A stretch of DNA of 64,000 nucleotides from Streptomyces sp. Tu 3180 (lineage in GTDB: Bacteria; Actinomycetota; Actinomycetes; Streptomycetales; Streptomycetaceae): the NCBI RefSeq assembly GCF_009852415.1, contig NZ_WOXS01000002.1:8162001-8226000 (forward strand), written 5' to 3'. How positions within the stretch are numbered: the stretch's first letter is position 1; each line of letters starts with the position of its first letter. Position numbers and translations under genes: made by a program. Positions 51,680 through 60,962 of the stretch are shown in pieces. Under the pieces are notes generated by a model. That model did no database searches, was not told where the DNA came from, and saw nothing but the letters and a program-made list of their open reading frames with translations.

Positions 51680-53190
51680 CATGCTGAACGACATCCGGCG
51701 CGAATCCATCGCGATGGCGCCCGAAGGCACGCGGGTTCCCCTGCGCCACCTGTGCCGGGAGCAGGCCGGTACGACGGATCCGGCAGCGGGCGCGCCGCCC
51801 GGTGCCGGATCCGGCCTGGACGAGGACCTGCTGAGCCGCCTGCTGCTTCTCCAGCTCATGAGCGCGGGCCGGTTGTCCGGAGCGGCTCCGGCCCCGCTCC
51901 CCGGCGGCGGACTGCGGCGCTGGCTGGACGAATCCGTGCGCCGGCTGCGCGTCGGCGGGCTGCTGAGCGGCTCCCCCTCGCGGCCGGTCCCGGCGGTGAC
52001 GGTGGACGGCTCCGCCGCGTGGTCGGAATGGGAGGAACACGGCGCCGACGCACGGGGGGACACCGGCCGGCGCGCGCGGTTCACGCTGCTCGACGCCACG
52101 CTGCGGGCGCTGCCGGGCATCCTGCGCGGCGAGGTGCTCGCCACCGACGTGATGTTCCCCGACTCGTCGATGGAGCTGGTCGAGCGCATCTACCGGGACA
52201 ACCCCCTCTCCGACCGCTTCAACGGGATTCTCGCGGACGCCGCGGCCGCCGTGGTGCGGGAGATCGTCCGCGCCGACCCGGCCGCCCGCGTCCGCATCCT
52301 GGAGATCGGCGCCGGCACCGGCGGCGGGAGCGTCACCGTCCTCGAGCGGCTGGAGCCCTTCGCGGCGCACGTCGAGACGTACTCCTACACGGATCTGTCG
52401 AAGTCCTTCCTGATGTACGCGGAGGAGGAGTACGGGCCGCGGTACCCCTACTTGGACTACCGGTTGTTCGACGTCGAGGAACCGCTGGCCGAGCAGGGCA
52501 TCGCCCCCGGTTCCTACGACCTCGTCCTGGCCACCAACGTGCTGCACGCCACGAAGGACATCCGCCGGACGCTGCGCAACGCCAAAGGCGCGCTCAAGCG
52601 GCACGGAGTCCTGCTGGCGAACGAGCTCTCCTCCCACTCGCTCTTCACCCACCTGACGTTCGGCCTCCTCGACGGCTGGTGGCTCTACGAGGACGACGAG
52701 CTGCGCATGCCGGGCGGCCCCGGCCTCTCCCCGGAGACCTGGGAGGAGGTGCTCGACGACGAGGGATTCGACTCCGTGTCCTTCCCGGCGCTGCGGCTGC
52801 ACGAGCTGGGCTACCAGGTGATCGCCGCGGAAAGCGACGGCGTCGTCCGGCAGGCGGCCCGGGAGGCCGCGGCCCCGACGGCCCCGGCGGGGGAAACGGT
52901 CGACGAGCCCCCCGCCCGGCCGGAGAGCCGGGAGGCCGCCTCCGGCGAGGCGACGGAACAGCGGGTCAGGGACACGGTCTTCGAGCAGCTGAGACTGTCG
53001 TTGAAGCTCGACCGGTCACGGATCGGCGCGGATGACGCCTTCATGGACTACGGTGTCGATTCGATCATCGGTGTGCGGCTGATCCAGGAGATCAACCGTG
53101 CGCTCGGCACCGACCTCGCCACGACCGACCTCTTCGACCACGGTTCCGTCAACCGGCTGGCGCGGCACATCGTCGACCACGCGCTCCCGG
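48455..53190 (+). other. PKS module 13, split: KS-KR // cMT-ACP
   Basis: KS (48455-49735) has Cys at 48959, HGTGT and NLGH. KR (50315-51660) has GGAGGIG, catalytic Ser and Tyr, but Ser (51437) in place of Asn four residues after Tyr; LLDQS suggests B-type. The next protein carries the C-methyltransferase (51800-52860; EIGAGTGG, NVLHAT, LLDGWW) and the ACP (52950-53190, Ser 53061, no Trp mark). Predicted output: an alpha-methyl, beta-hydroxy unit. Confidence 0.88.
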
Positions 53191-56100
53191 CGGCACCGGC
53201 CGAACCCGCCGCACCGCGGCCGACCGGGCAGCGGGTCGCGCCCGAGGAGCCCGCGCCGTCTTCATCCGCGTCCCGGCGGCCCGCCGGGACGCACGCGGGG
53301 CTGACCGCCGCGGGCGCCCCGGCCAGGGAGCCCATCGCCGTCGTCGGCATGAGCGGCAGGTTCGCCGGTTCGGCCGGCGTCGAGCAGCTCTGGGAGCACC
53401 TCGCACAGGGCCACGACCTCACCGGGCCCGTCTCGCGGTGGGACCTGTCGCGCTACCACCCGGCCGACGCGCAGGGCTGCGAACGCGGCAGCTTCATCGA
53501 CGGGATCGACCGCTTCGACCCGGCCTTCTTCAACATCTCGGGTGTCGAGGCCACGTACATGGATCCGCAGCAGCGGCTCTTCCTCGAGGAGTCGTGGAAA
53601 GCCCTGGAGGACGCCGGCTACGCGGGCTCCGGCACCCGGGGGCGGCGCGTAGGCGTGTACGTCGGCTGCCAGGAGAGCGGCTATGCGCAGCTGTTCGGCG
53701 CCGAGGCGCCCCCGCAGTCCATGTGGGGCAACGCGCTCTCGGCGATGCCGGCACGGATCTCGTACCATCTCGACCTCCAGGGCCCGGCGATCGCCGTCGA
53801 CACCGCCTGCTCCAGTTCGCTCGTCGCCGTCCACCTCGCCTGCCAGGGGCTGTGGGGCGGTGAGACCGAGATGGCCCTGGCGGGCGGCGTCTCCCTGCAG
53901 TGCACGCCGCAGTTCTACGTGCTGGCGGGCCGGGCCGGCATGCTCTCCGCGAGCGGCCGCTGCCACGCCTTCGACGACCGGGCCGACGGCTTCGTGCCCG
54001 GCGAGGGCGTCGGGGTCCTCGTCCTCAAGCGGCTCGGCGACGCGCTCGCCGACGGCGACCACATCCGGGGCGTCATCAGCGGCTCCGGGATCAACCAGGA
54101 CGGCGCCTCCAACGGGATCACCGCGCCGAGCGCCGCGTCCCAGGAACGGCTGGAGACCTCGGTCTACGACACCTTCGGCATCCGCCCCGACGGCATCCAG
54201 ATGATGGAGGCGCACGGCACGGGCACCAAGCTCGGCGACCCGATCGAGTACCGGGCGCTGAAGCAGGCCTTCCGCCGGTACACCGACCGACGCGACTACT
54301 GTGCGCTGGGCTCGGTCAAGTCCAACCTCGGCCACACCATCACCGCCGCCGGCGTCGCCGGAGCCATCAAGGTCCTGCTCTCGCTCGAGCACCGGACCAT
54401 CCCGCCCTCGATCAACTTCGAGCGGGCGAACGCGCACATCGACCTGTCCGACAGTCCCTTCTACGTGAACACGGTCAACCGCCCCTGGGCCGCCGGGAGC
54501 GACGGCACACGACGTGCCGCGGTCAGCTCCTTCGGGGTGAGCGGGACCAACGCCCACATCGTGTTCGAGGAGGCCCCGGGCGCGGTCCGCCCCTCCACCG
54601 CGACCACCGTACCCACCACGCACCTCGTCACTCTCTCCGCGGCCACCGCCGGGCAACTCGTCGAGCAGGCCGAGCGCCTGATCGACCACTGCGAGCAGCG
54701 GCCCGGGCTGGACCCGGGCGACATCGCCTTCACCCTCCTCGTCGGCCGCAGACACCTGGCGCACCGGCTGGCCTGGGTCGTACGCGACAGCGCGGAACTG
54801 GTCCGGACCCTGCGCACCTGGCTCGACGGGGAACAGAGCCCCCGCCTGAGCGCCGGCCAGGTCCCCGCGCAGGGGATCGAGGAGCGGGCCGCGCTGCGGA
54901 ACCTCGGCAACGACTGCCTCCGGCAGGCCGCCACCGACCCGGCATCGCGCACCGAGTCGCTGTCGACCGTCGCGGACCTCTACGTCCAGGGCTACGACCT
55001 GGACTACGCCGCCCTCTTCGGCACGGGCCGGCACACCCGCGTACCGCTGCCGACCTACCCGTTCGCCCGGGACCGGTACTGGGTGCCCGAGCAGCGGGTG
55101 CTCGCCCCGGCTCGTCCCGGCACGGCAGGGCCGCACCCGCTGCTGCACGAGGACGTCTCGGACTTCGCCGCCCGCCGCTATCGCACACGGTTCACCGGTG
55201 AGGAGCACTTCCTCACCGACCACGTGGTCAAGGGACGGAAGGTGCTGCCGGGCGTCGCCTGCCTGGAGATGGCGCGGGCCGCCGCCGCCCTCACCCCGGG
55301 AACGTCCGGGCCCGGTGGCGGCGCCGACGCCGTCGCCCTGCGCAACGTGGTGTGGGCGCGGCCCGTGGCCGTGGACGCCGAGCCCGTCACCCTCGTCACG
55401 TCCCTCACAGCCAAGGGCCCCGACGAGGCCGACTACGAGATCACCGGCACGCCCGGTCCGGCGTCCGGCGCCGCCCCGGTGGTGCACAGCCAGGGGCAGG
55501 TGGTGCGGAGGGCGGTGACGCAGGCGCAGCTCGACCTCCCGGCCCTCCGTGCCGCGTGCGACCAGCTGGAGCTGACCGCGGCCGAGCTGTACCGCGCGTA
55601 CGAGGCCATCGGATTCCGCTACGGCCCCTCGCACCGGGGCCTGGAGCGGCTGCACATCGGCCGCGGCCAGATCCTCGCCCGCCTCGTCCTGCCCGGCTCG
55701 GTCCGTGCGGCTCGCGACGCGTTCGTCCTGCATCCCAGCCTGCTCGACGCGACCCTGCAGGCATCGCTCGGCATCGGTCTCGCGACCGGCGCGGCCGAAG
55801 CACTCGACGTGTCCGGCATGAAGCCCTCCCTCCCGTTCGGCCTGGACGAGCTCGAAGTGCTCGGCGGCTGCCCGGAGTCGATGTGGGCCTGGATCCGCTT
55901 CGGCGCGGGCTCCCGGGCGGACGGACAGGTCTTCAAGCTCGACATCGACCTCTGCGACGACGGAGGACGGGTCCGCGTCCGGATCCGTGGCATGTCCTAC
56001 CGCGTCCTCGAGGGCGAGGTCGGCGGGCACGGGCCGGACGCGGTGTCCTGCGTCAGCTTCCTGCCGGTCTGGCGGGAAGCCCCGCCGGGCGGCGACCCGG

Positions 56101-59100
56101 ACGTCGCACCGCAAGAACGCGTCGTGCTGCTGCCCGACCTGCCAGTCCTCGGCGAACTCCTCGCCCGGCGGGATCCGGCGGCGCGGCTGCTGCGGCTGAC
56201 CTCCGCCGCGCCCGGGATCGCGGAGCGGTTCACCGAGTACACCGTCCAGGCGCTGGACCACCTGCGCCGCCTGATGGCCGAGGGCGTGCGGCACGGGGTC
56301 CGCGTCCAGCTCGTCGTCCCCGACGAGGCCGGACTCGCCGCCACCCGCGGCCTGCTCGGGCTGCTGAAGTCGGCGCAGGCGGAGGAGCCGGGGTTGCTGC
56401 CGCAGGTGGTGGTCGTCGACCCGGCCGAGACCGCCGAGCGGACGATGTCGCGGCTCGCCGCGGCCCGGCGGCATCCCGACGCGTCCTGCGTGCGATTCCG
56501 GGCCGACCGCGTCGAGGTCCTCGGCTGGCGCGAGGGCGGCACGTCCGCGGAGGCCCGCGTGCCCTGGCGCAGTGGCGGGGTCTACCTCGTCACGGGCGGC
56601 CTCGGCGGCGTCGGCACCCTCGTCGCACGGGACATGGCCGAGGTGCGCGACGTCACGATCGTCCTGGCGGGCCGCTCACCGCTCGGACCCGAACAGGAGT
56701 CCCTCCTGGACGCGCTGCGCGACCGGGGAGCCGACGTCCGCCACGCGCGGGTCGACGTCACCCGGGCCGCCGCCGTGCGCTCCCTGGTGGACGGCATCCT
56801 GCGGGAGCACGGCGCCCTGCACGGCATCATCCACGCGGCCGGGGTGCTCCGCGACGGCCTCGTACGCGGCAAGACCGCCGACGACTGCCGCGCGGTCCTC
56901 GCACCGAAGGTCGCCGGCCTGGTGAACCTGGACGAGGCGAGCAGGGACGTACCGCTGGACTTCCTGGTGTCGTTCTCCGGCGCGGCGGGGGTGTTCGGCA
57001 ACGCCGGACAGAGCGACTACGCGGCGGCCAACGCGTTCCTGGACGCCTACACGCACCACCGGCGGCAGCTGGTCGACCGCGGTGAGCGCTCGGGAGCTTC
57101 CGTGTCGGTCGACTGGCCGCTGTGGGCCGAGGGCGGGATGCGGGTGGATCCCGGCACCGAGGCGATGATGCGCGAGCGGCTCGGCATGACGCCCATGCCG
57201 ACCGGCGCGGGCCTGGGCGCCCTGTACGCCGCTCTGGAGGCGCCGCACAGCCAGGTCCTGGTCGTCGCGGGCGACGCCGACCGGATCAGGCGTGCCGTGC
57301 TGGGCCGACCGGCGGCGCCCGAGGCGTCCCGGCCCGCACCGCCGCGGTCGGCCGCCCCGGTGGACGGCCCGAGGACGGGCCCGGTGCCGGTGCCGGCTGT
57401 CGGCCGGACCCGGCAGGCGACGGGCGGCGCGGCCGACCCGGTGCGCACCGCTGTGGTCGCGTGGCTCCGGCAGACGCTGAGCGAGGTGCTCCAGGTGCCC
57501 GGTCACCGGATCGACGCGGCGGCGCCCTTCGAGCAGTTCGGCATCGACTCGGTGCTGGCGCTCTCCCTCACCAACAGGCTGGAGACCGAATTCGGTTCCC
57601 TGTCGAAGACGCTCTTCTTCGAGCACCGCAACCTCCACGAGCTGAGCGCCTACTTCCTCCAGGCCCACGCGGACGCGGTCCGGACGGTCGTCGGCGTCCA
57701 CGGCGAGCCCGACCGGTTCGCCGCGTCCGATGCCGGCGCCGCGGTCACCGTCGTACGGCCCCCGGCACCGGCCGAGGCGCCGTCACCGGCCGAGACCGTG
57801 CGGCCCGCGCCCCGGCCCGTGACCCGCGAGGACGCGATCGCCGTGATCGGACTCGCCGGCCGCTACCCCGGCGCGCAGGACCTGGACGAGTTCTGGGAGA
57901 ACCTGGTCGCGGGACGGGACTGCGTCACGGAAGTGCCCCGGGACCGCTGGAAGCACGACCCCTCCGACGACTCCGACCGGAGCGGGCCCGGCACCCCCGC
58001 AGGGTGGGGCGGGTTCCTCGACGGCGCGGCCGACTTCGACGCACCGTTCTTCAACGTCTCACCGCGCGAGGCCGCGATCATGGATCCGCAGACGCGCCTG
58101 TTCCTGGAGTGCGTCTGGACCCTGCTGGAGAGTTCCGGTTACACCCGGGACCGACTGCGCGACGCGCACGGCGGCCGGGTCGGCGTCTACGTCGGCGCGA
58201 TGTACCAGCACTACCAGCTGCTGTCGTCCGACCTCGCGCACGAGTCGATCACGTCGGTGATGAGCCACGGTGCCATCGCCAACCGGGTCTCGCACTTCTT
58301 CGATCTGCAGGGTCCGAGCCTCGCGATCGACACCACCTGCTCCTCGTCGCTGGTCGCGATCCACATGGCCTGCGAGGAACTGCGCAGGGGCGGCAGTGAC
58401 ATGGTGATCGCCGGTGGCGTCAACCTCTCCCTGCACCCCAAGAAGTACCTGGGGCTGAGCCTCACCGGCCTCACGGGCAGCGACCCCGGCAGCCGGGCTC
58501 TCCTCGACGGGGACGGTTTCGTGCCCGCGGAGGGCGTCGGCGCGGTGCTGCTGAAGCCGCTGTCCAGCGCCCTCCGCGACGGGGACGAGGTCCTCGCCGT
58601 CATCCGGTCGAGCGCGACCAACCACAAGGGCCGCACCAGTGGCCCCATGGTGCCGAGCCCGGCCCGGCAGGAGCGGCTGATCGCGGAGAACCTGGAGCGG
58701 GCGGGCGTCCACCCGCGCACGATCAGTTGTGCCGAGGTGTCGGCCAACGGTTCCCAGATGGGCGACGCCATCGAATTCGCGGCGCTGCGGGACGCCTTCG
58801 GCGCGCGCACCCGCGACGAGCGGTTCTGCGCCATCGGCACGGTCAAGTCCACGCTGGGCAACATGGAGGCGGCCTCGGGCATAGCCCAGCTGAGCAAGGT
58901 CGTCCTGCAGCTCGCGCACCGCCGGCTCGTCCCCTTCGCCGGGAAGGGCCGGCTCAACCCGGGGGTCGAGCTCGCGGGCACCGCGTTCTATCTGCCGCAG
59001 GAGGCGGAGCCGTGGCAGCGGCCCGTCGTGGACCTCGACGGCGAGGAACGGGAGTACCCGCTGCGGGCGACCGTCAACTCCTTCGGGGCGGGCGGCTCCA

Positions 59101-60962
59101 ACGCCCATCTGGTCGTGGAGGAGTACACGGCGGAGCCCGAGGCCGACGACGCTGTCGTCCCGGCACCCCGGGAGTCCGCCCCCGCGCCGCAGATCGTGGT
59201 CCTCTCCGCGCGCACCGAGGACCGGCTGAGGGCCGTCGCGAGCCGGCTGCTGGAGTTCCTGTCCACGCGGGCGGACCTGTCCCTCGAGGACGTCGCCCAC
59301 ACACTCCGCTGCGGGCGCGAGGCCATGCACGTCCGGCTGGCACTGGTGACGGGGAACCTGAAGGGGCTCGCCGCGGGCCTCACCCACTACCTCGACGGTT
59401 CCGAGGGGAGCGCCCCCGTACCGCTGTTCACCGGCAATGCGGGGCGGGACGACTCCGACCTCGACCTGCTGCTCGGCGGGCGGGCCGGGGAGGCACTGGT
59501 CCGCGAGCTGCTGGCCGAGAACCACCTGGAGAAACTGGCCCTGCTGTGGGCGCGAGGCGGGAAGGTGCCCTGGGAGTCGGTGCGGCATGGCGACCGGACC
59601 CCGCGGCTGCTGCGGTCGCTGCCGGGCTACCCCTTCGACCGGAAGCGGTACTGGGTGCCTGCGCCCCAGGGAGGGGACGCCACGACCGCGGTCACCGCTC
59701 CGGCGGCGGTCACCCCTCCGCCGTCCGCTGCAACGGCCGGCGGAGCCGCGGACCGGATCACGGCCACCGTCGCCGACTTGCTGGGGATGCGTACGGACGA
59801 ACTCGACCTCGCGACGCCGCTGGAGGACCTCGGCTTCAGCTCGATCCACGCCACGCAGCTGCTCCAGGCGCTGCGGATCGAGGTCGACCCCCTGGCCGAC
59901 CTCCGTGCGCTGAGCGAGTGCCGGTCGACCCGGGACCTGGTGCGGCGCTTCGGGTCCGGGGCCGGCGCATCCGGCGGGACCGGACCGGCTCCCGTCGCGC
60001 CGGTGCGTATCCCGGAGGTCGTCCACCTCAACGCTGCTCGCGAGGGCCGGCCGGTCTTCTGGTTCCACGGCGGGCTCGGCGGCGTGGAGGTCTACGCGTC
60101 GATCACCGACAGCATCGAACGGCCCTTCTACGGGATCCAGGCCCGCGGCTGGATGACGGACAGCGAGCCGCTCCACGGGATTCGGGCGCTGTCGACGCAC
60201 TACGCGCAGATCATCCGCACGGTCCAGCCCGAGGGGCCCTACGACCTCGGCGGCTACTCGTTCGGCGGCCTGCTGGCCTACGAGGTGACCCGTCGGCTCC
60301 AGGAGCAGGGCGGGACGGTCGAGAGCATCGTCATGGTGGACACCTACGACGACAGCGTGGGGGAGGTGACCATGTCGCGCCCCGACATGCTGTTGCAGCA
60401 GGTCAACGCCCTGCTGTTCGCCGCGTCCAAGCCGGCTCCGAAGGATTTCGCGGACACGCTGGTGTCCGTCCGCGAGATCGACTGGGGTCAGGACGAGGAC
60501 GCCCTGCTCGACCGGATGCTCACCCTCGCGCGCCAGCGCGGGCTGAGGGGGGACCCGCGGACGCTGCGCACCCGCGTGCTGCGCAATCTGGCAGTTCAGG
60601 AGGCCTACGGACTGCTGGACTACGACATCGCGCCGCTTCCCCGGCCGGAGTCGGTCGCCTGTTTCTACTTCCGCAACCGAAGCGGCCTGTTCTACGGGGA
60701 GATGGAGCCGCTGTTCTCCACGCAGGAGGACGGCGCGGTCCTGGACAACGCCGTCTACTGGGCGCAGTGGCAGCGGCACCTGCCGAACTTCCACCAGATC
60801 GACGTGGACTCGGCCAACCACTTCGTGATGCTCGGCGACCCGGCGGCGCTCACCACGGTGCGGTCGTTCTGCAAGCTGCTCTACTCCGGCGAGCGCGGCA
60901 GGCGCCTCCCCGTGGCGAAGGCGTGGGTCACACGCCACCAGAAGGCGAGGGACACGAAGTGA
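51681..60962 (+). CDS. Trans-AT type I polyketide synthase, modules 13(part)-15 with terminal thioesterase
   Basis: Starts at ATG 51681, one base after the previous stop, with a GGGGG run about 11 bases upstream; 3,093 residues. Domain order: cMT-ACP (finishing module 13), KS-DH-KR-ACP, KS0-ACP-TE. The terminal alpha/beta-hydrolase has the nucleophile in GGYSFGG (Ser codon 60258), Asp in the MVDTYD region and His in ANHFV (60819). It would hydrolyse or macrocyclise the finished chain; which one cannot be told from sequence. This is the last protein of the assembly line. The KR of module 14 has Gly in place of its catalytic Ser, and the last KS has lost both catalytic His. The stop overlaps the GTG of the enoylreductase gene (GTGA). 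Confidence 0.97.
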   Translation: MLNDIRRESIAMAPEGTRVPLRHLCREQAGTTDPAAGAPPGAGSGLDEDLLSRLLLLQLMSAGRLSGAAPAPLPGGGLRRWLDESVRRLRVGGLLSGSPSRPVPAVTVDGSAAWSEWEEHGADARGDTGRRARFTLLDATLRALPGILRGEVLATDVMFPDSSMELVERIYRDNPLSDRFNGILADAAAAVVREIVRADPAARVRILEIGAGTGGGSVTVLERLEPFAAHVETYSYTDLSKSFLMYAEEEYGPRYPYLDYRLFDVEEPLAEQGIAPGSYDLVLATNVLHATKDIRRTLRNAKGALKRHGVLLANELSSHSLFTHLTFGLLDGWWLYEDDELRMPGGPGLSPETWEEVLDDEGFDSVSFPALRLHELGYQVIAAESDGVVRQAAREAAAPTAPAGETVDEPPARPESREAASGEATEQRVRDTVFEQLRLSLKLDRSRIGADDAFMDYGVDSIIGVRLIQEINRALGTDLATTDLFDHGSVNRLARHIVDHALPAAPAEPAAPRPTGQRVAPEEPAPSSSASRRPAGTHAGLTAAGAPAREPIAVVGMSGRFAGSAGVEQLWEHLAQGHDLTGPVSRWDLSRYHPADAQGCERGSFIDGIDRFDPAFFNISGVEATYMDPQQRLFLEESWKALEDAGYAGSGTRGRRVGVYVGCQESGYAQLFGAEAPPQSMWGNALSAMPARISYHLDLQGPAIAVDTACSSSLVAVHLACQGLWGGETEMALAGGVSLQCTPQFYVLAGRAGMLSASGRCHAFDDRADGFVPGEGVGVLVLKRLGDALADGDHIRGVISGSGINQDGASNGITAPSAASQERLETSVYDTFGIRPDGIQMMEAHGTGTKLGDPIEYRALKQAFRRYTDRRDYCALGSVKSNLGHTITAAGVAGAIKVLLSLEHRTIPPSINFERANAHIDLSDSPFYVNTVNRPWAAGSDGTRRAAVSSFGVSGTNAHIVFEEAPGAVRPSTATTVPTTHLVTLSAATAGQLVEQAERLIDHCEQRPGLDPGDIAFTLLVGRRHLAHRLAWVVRDSAELVRTLRTWLDGEQSPRLSAGQVPAQGIEERAALRNLGNDCLRQAATDPASRTESLSTVADLYVQGYDLDYAALFGTGRHTRVPLPTYPFARDRYWVPEQRVLAPARPGTAGPHPLLHEDVSDFAARRYRTRFTGEEHFLTDHVVKGRKVLPGVACLEMARAAAALTPGTSGPGGGADAVALRNVVWARPVAVDAEPVTLVTSLTAKGPDEADYEITGTPGPASGAAPVVHSQGQVVRRAVTQAQLDLPALRAACDQLELTAAELYRAYEAIGFRYGPSHRGLERLHIGRGQILARLVLPGSVRAARDAFVLHPSLLDATLQASLGIGLATGAAEALDVSGMKPSLPFGLDELEVLGGCPESMWAWIRFGAGSRADGQVFKLDIDLCDDGGRVRVRIRGMSYRVLEGEVGGHGPDAVSCVSFLPVWREAPPGGDPDVAPQERVVLLPDLPVLGELLARRDPAARLLRLTSAAPGIAERFTEYTVQALDHLRRLMAEGVRHGVRVQLVVPDEAGLAATRGLLGLLKSAQAEEPGLLPQVVVVDPAETAERTMSRLAAARRHPDASCVRFRADRVEVLGWREGGTSAEARVPWRSGGVYLVTGGLGGVGTLVARDMAEVRDVTIVLAGRSPLGPEQESLLDALRDRGADVRHARVDVTRAAAVRSLVDGILREHGALHGIIHAAGVLRDGLVRGKTADDCRAVLAPKVAGLVNLDEASRDVPLDFLVSFSGAAGVFGNAGQSDYAAANAFLDAYTHHRRQLVDRGERSGASVSVDWPLWAEGGMRVDPGTEAMMRERLGMTPMPTGAGLGALYAALEAPHSQVLVVAGDADRIRRAVLGRPAAPEASRPAPPRSAAPVDGPRTGPVPVPAVGRTRQATGGAADPVRTAVVAWLRQTLSEVLQVPGHRIDAAAPFEQFGIDSVLALSLTNRLETEFGSLSKTLFFEHRNLHELSAYFLQAHADAVRTVVGVHGEPDRFAASDAGAAVTVVRPPAPAEAPSPAETVRPAPRPVTREDAIAVIGLAGRYPGAQDLDEFWENLVAGRDCVTEVPRDRWKHDPSDDSDRSGPGTPAGWGGFLDGAADFDAPFFNVSPREAAIMDPQTRLFLECVWTLLESSGYTRDRLRDAHGGRVGVYVGAMYQHYQLLSSDLAHESITSVMSHGAIANRVSHFFDLQGPSLAIDTTCSSSLVAIHMACEELRRGGSDMVIAGGVNLSLHPKKYLGLSLTGLTGSDPGSRALLDGDGFVPAEGVGAVLLKPLSSALRDGDEVLAVIRSSATNHKGRTSGPMVPSPARQERLIAENLERAGVHPRTISCAEVSANGSQMGDAIEFAALRDAFGARTRDERFCAIGTVKSTLGNMEAASGIAQLSKVVLQLAHRRLVPFAGKGRLNPGVELAGTAFYLPQEAEPWQRPVVDLDGEEREYPLRATVNSFGAGGSNAHLVVEEYTAEPEADDAVVPAPRESAPAPQIVVLSARTEDRLRAVASRLLEFLSTRADLSLEDVAHTLRCGREAMHVRLALVTGNLKGLAAGLTHYLDGSEGSAPVPLFTGNAGRDDSDLDLLLGGRAGEALVRELLAENHLEKLALLWARGGKVPWESVRHGDRTPRLLRSLPGYPFDRKRYWVPAPQGGDATTAVTAPAAVTPPPSAATAGGAADRITATVADLLGMRTDELDLATPLEDLGFSSIHATQLLQALRIEVDPLADLRALSECRSTRDLVRRFGSGAGASGGTGPAPVAPVRIPEVVHLNAAREGRPVFWFHGGLGGVEVYASITDSIERPFYGIQARGWMTDSEPLHGIRALSTHYAQIIRTVQPEGPYDLGGYSFGGLLAYEVTRRLQEQGGTVESIVMVDTYDDSVGEVTMSRPDMLLQQVNALLFAASKPAPKDFADTLVSVREIDWGQDEDALLDRMLTLARQRGLRGDPRTLRTRVLRNLAVQEAYGLLDYDIAPLPRPESVACFYFRNRSGLFYGEMEPLFSTQEDGAVLDNAVYWAQWQRHLPNFHQIDVDSANHFVMLGDPAALTTVRSFCKLLYSGERGRRLPVAKAWVTRHQKARDTK
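53328..57690 (+). other. PKS module 14: KS-DH-KR-ACP (KR catalytic Ser replaced)
   Basis: KS (53328-54590) has Cys at 53808, HGTGT and NLGH. DH (55128-56015) has HxxxGxxxxP and DATLQ. KR (56046-57305) has GGLGGVG, Lys in APK and YAAAN, but FSG where other KRs have FSS: the residue 13 before Tyr (56979) is Gly. The Ser just before it may or may not substitute. ACP (57438-57690) has Ser at 57549. Output uncertain: an alkene if the KR works, a beta-keto unit if not. Confidence 0.87.
57828..60960 (+). other. PKS module 15: non-condensing KS0-ACP-TE
   Basis: KS (57828-59130) keeps Cys in TTCSSS, but the HGTGT His is Ser (58740; the region reads VSANGSQMGD) and the NIGH His is Asn (58860; TLGN). 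Both loss sites predict transacylation without condensation. ACP (59748-59960) is atypical: GFSSI instead of GxDS, Ser 59841. TE spans 60015-60900. A terminal KS0 handing the chain to a final ACP before TE is known in other trans-AT lines. Confidence 0.9.

Noticed and set aside
1..60962. In-line AT, ER or NRPS (condensation, adenylation) domains
   Set aside because: No GHSxG-type AT core, ER signature, HHxxxDG or adenylation motif was seen in the five PKS proteins; the only AT and ER are the separate genes downstream.
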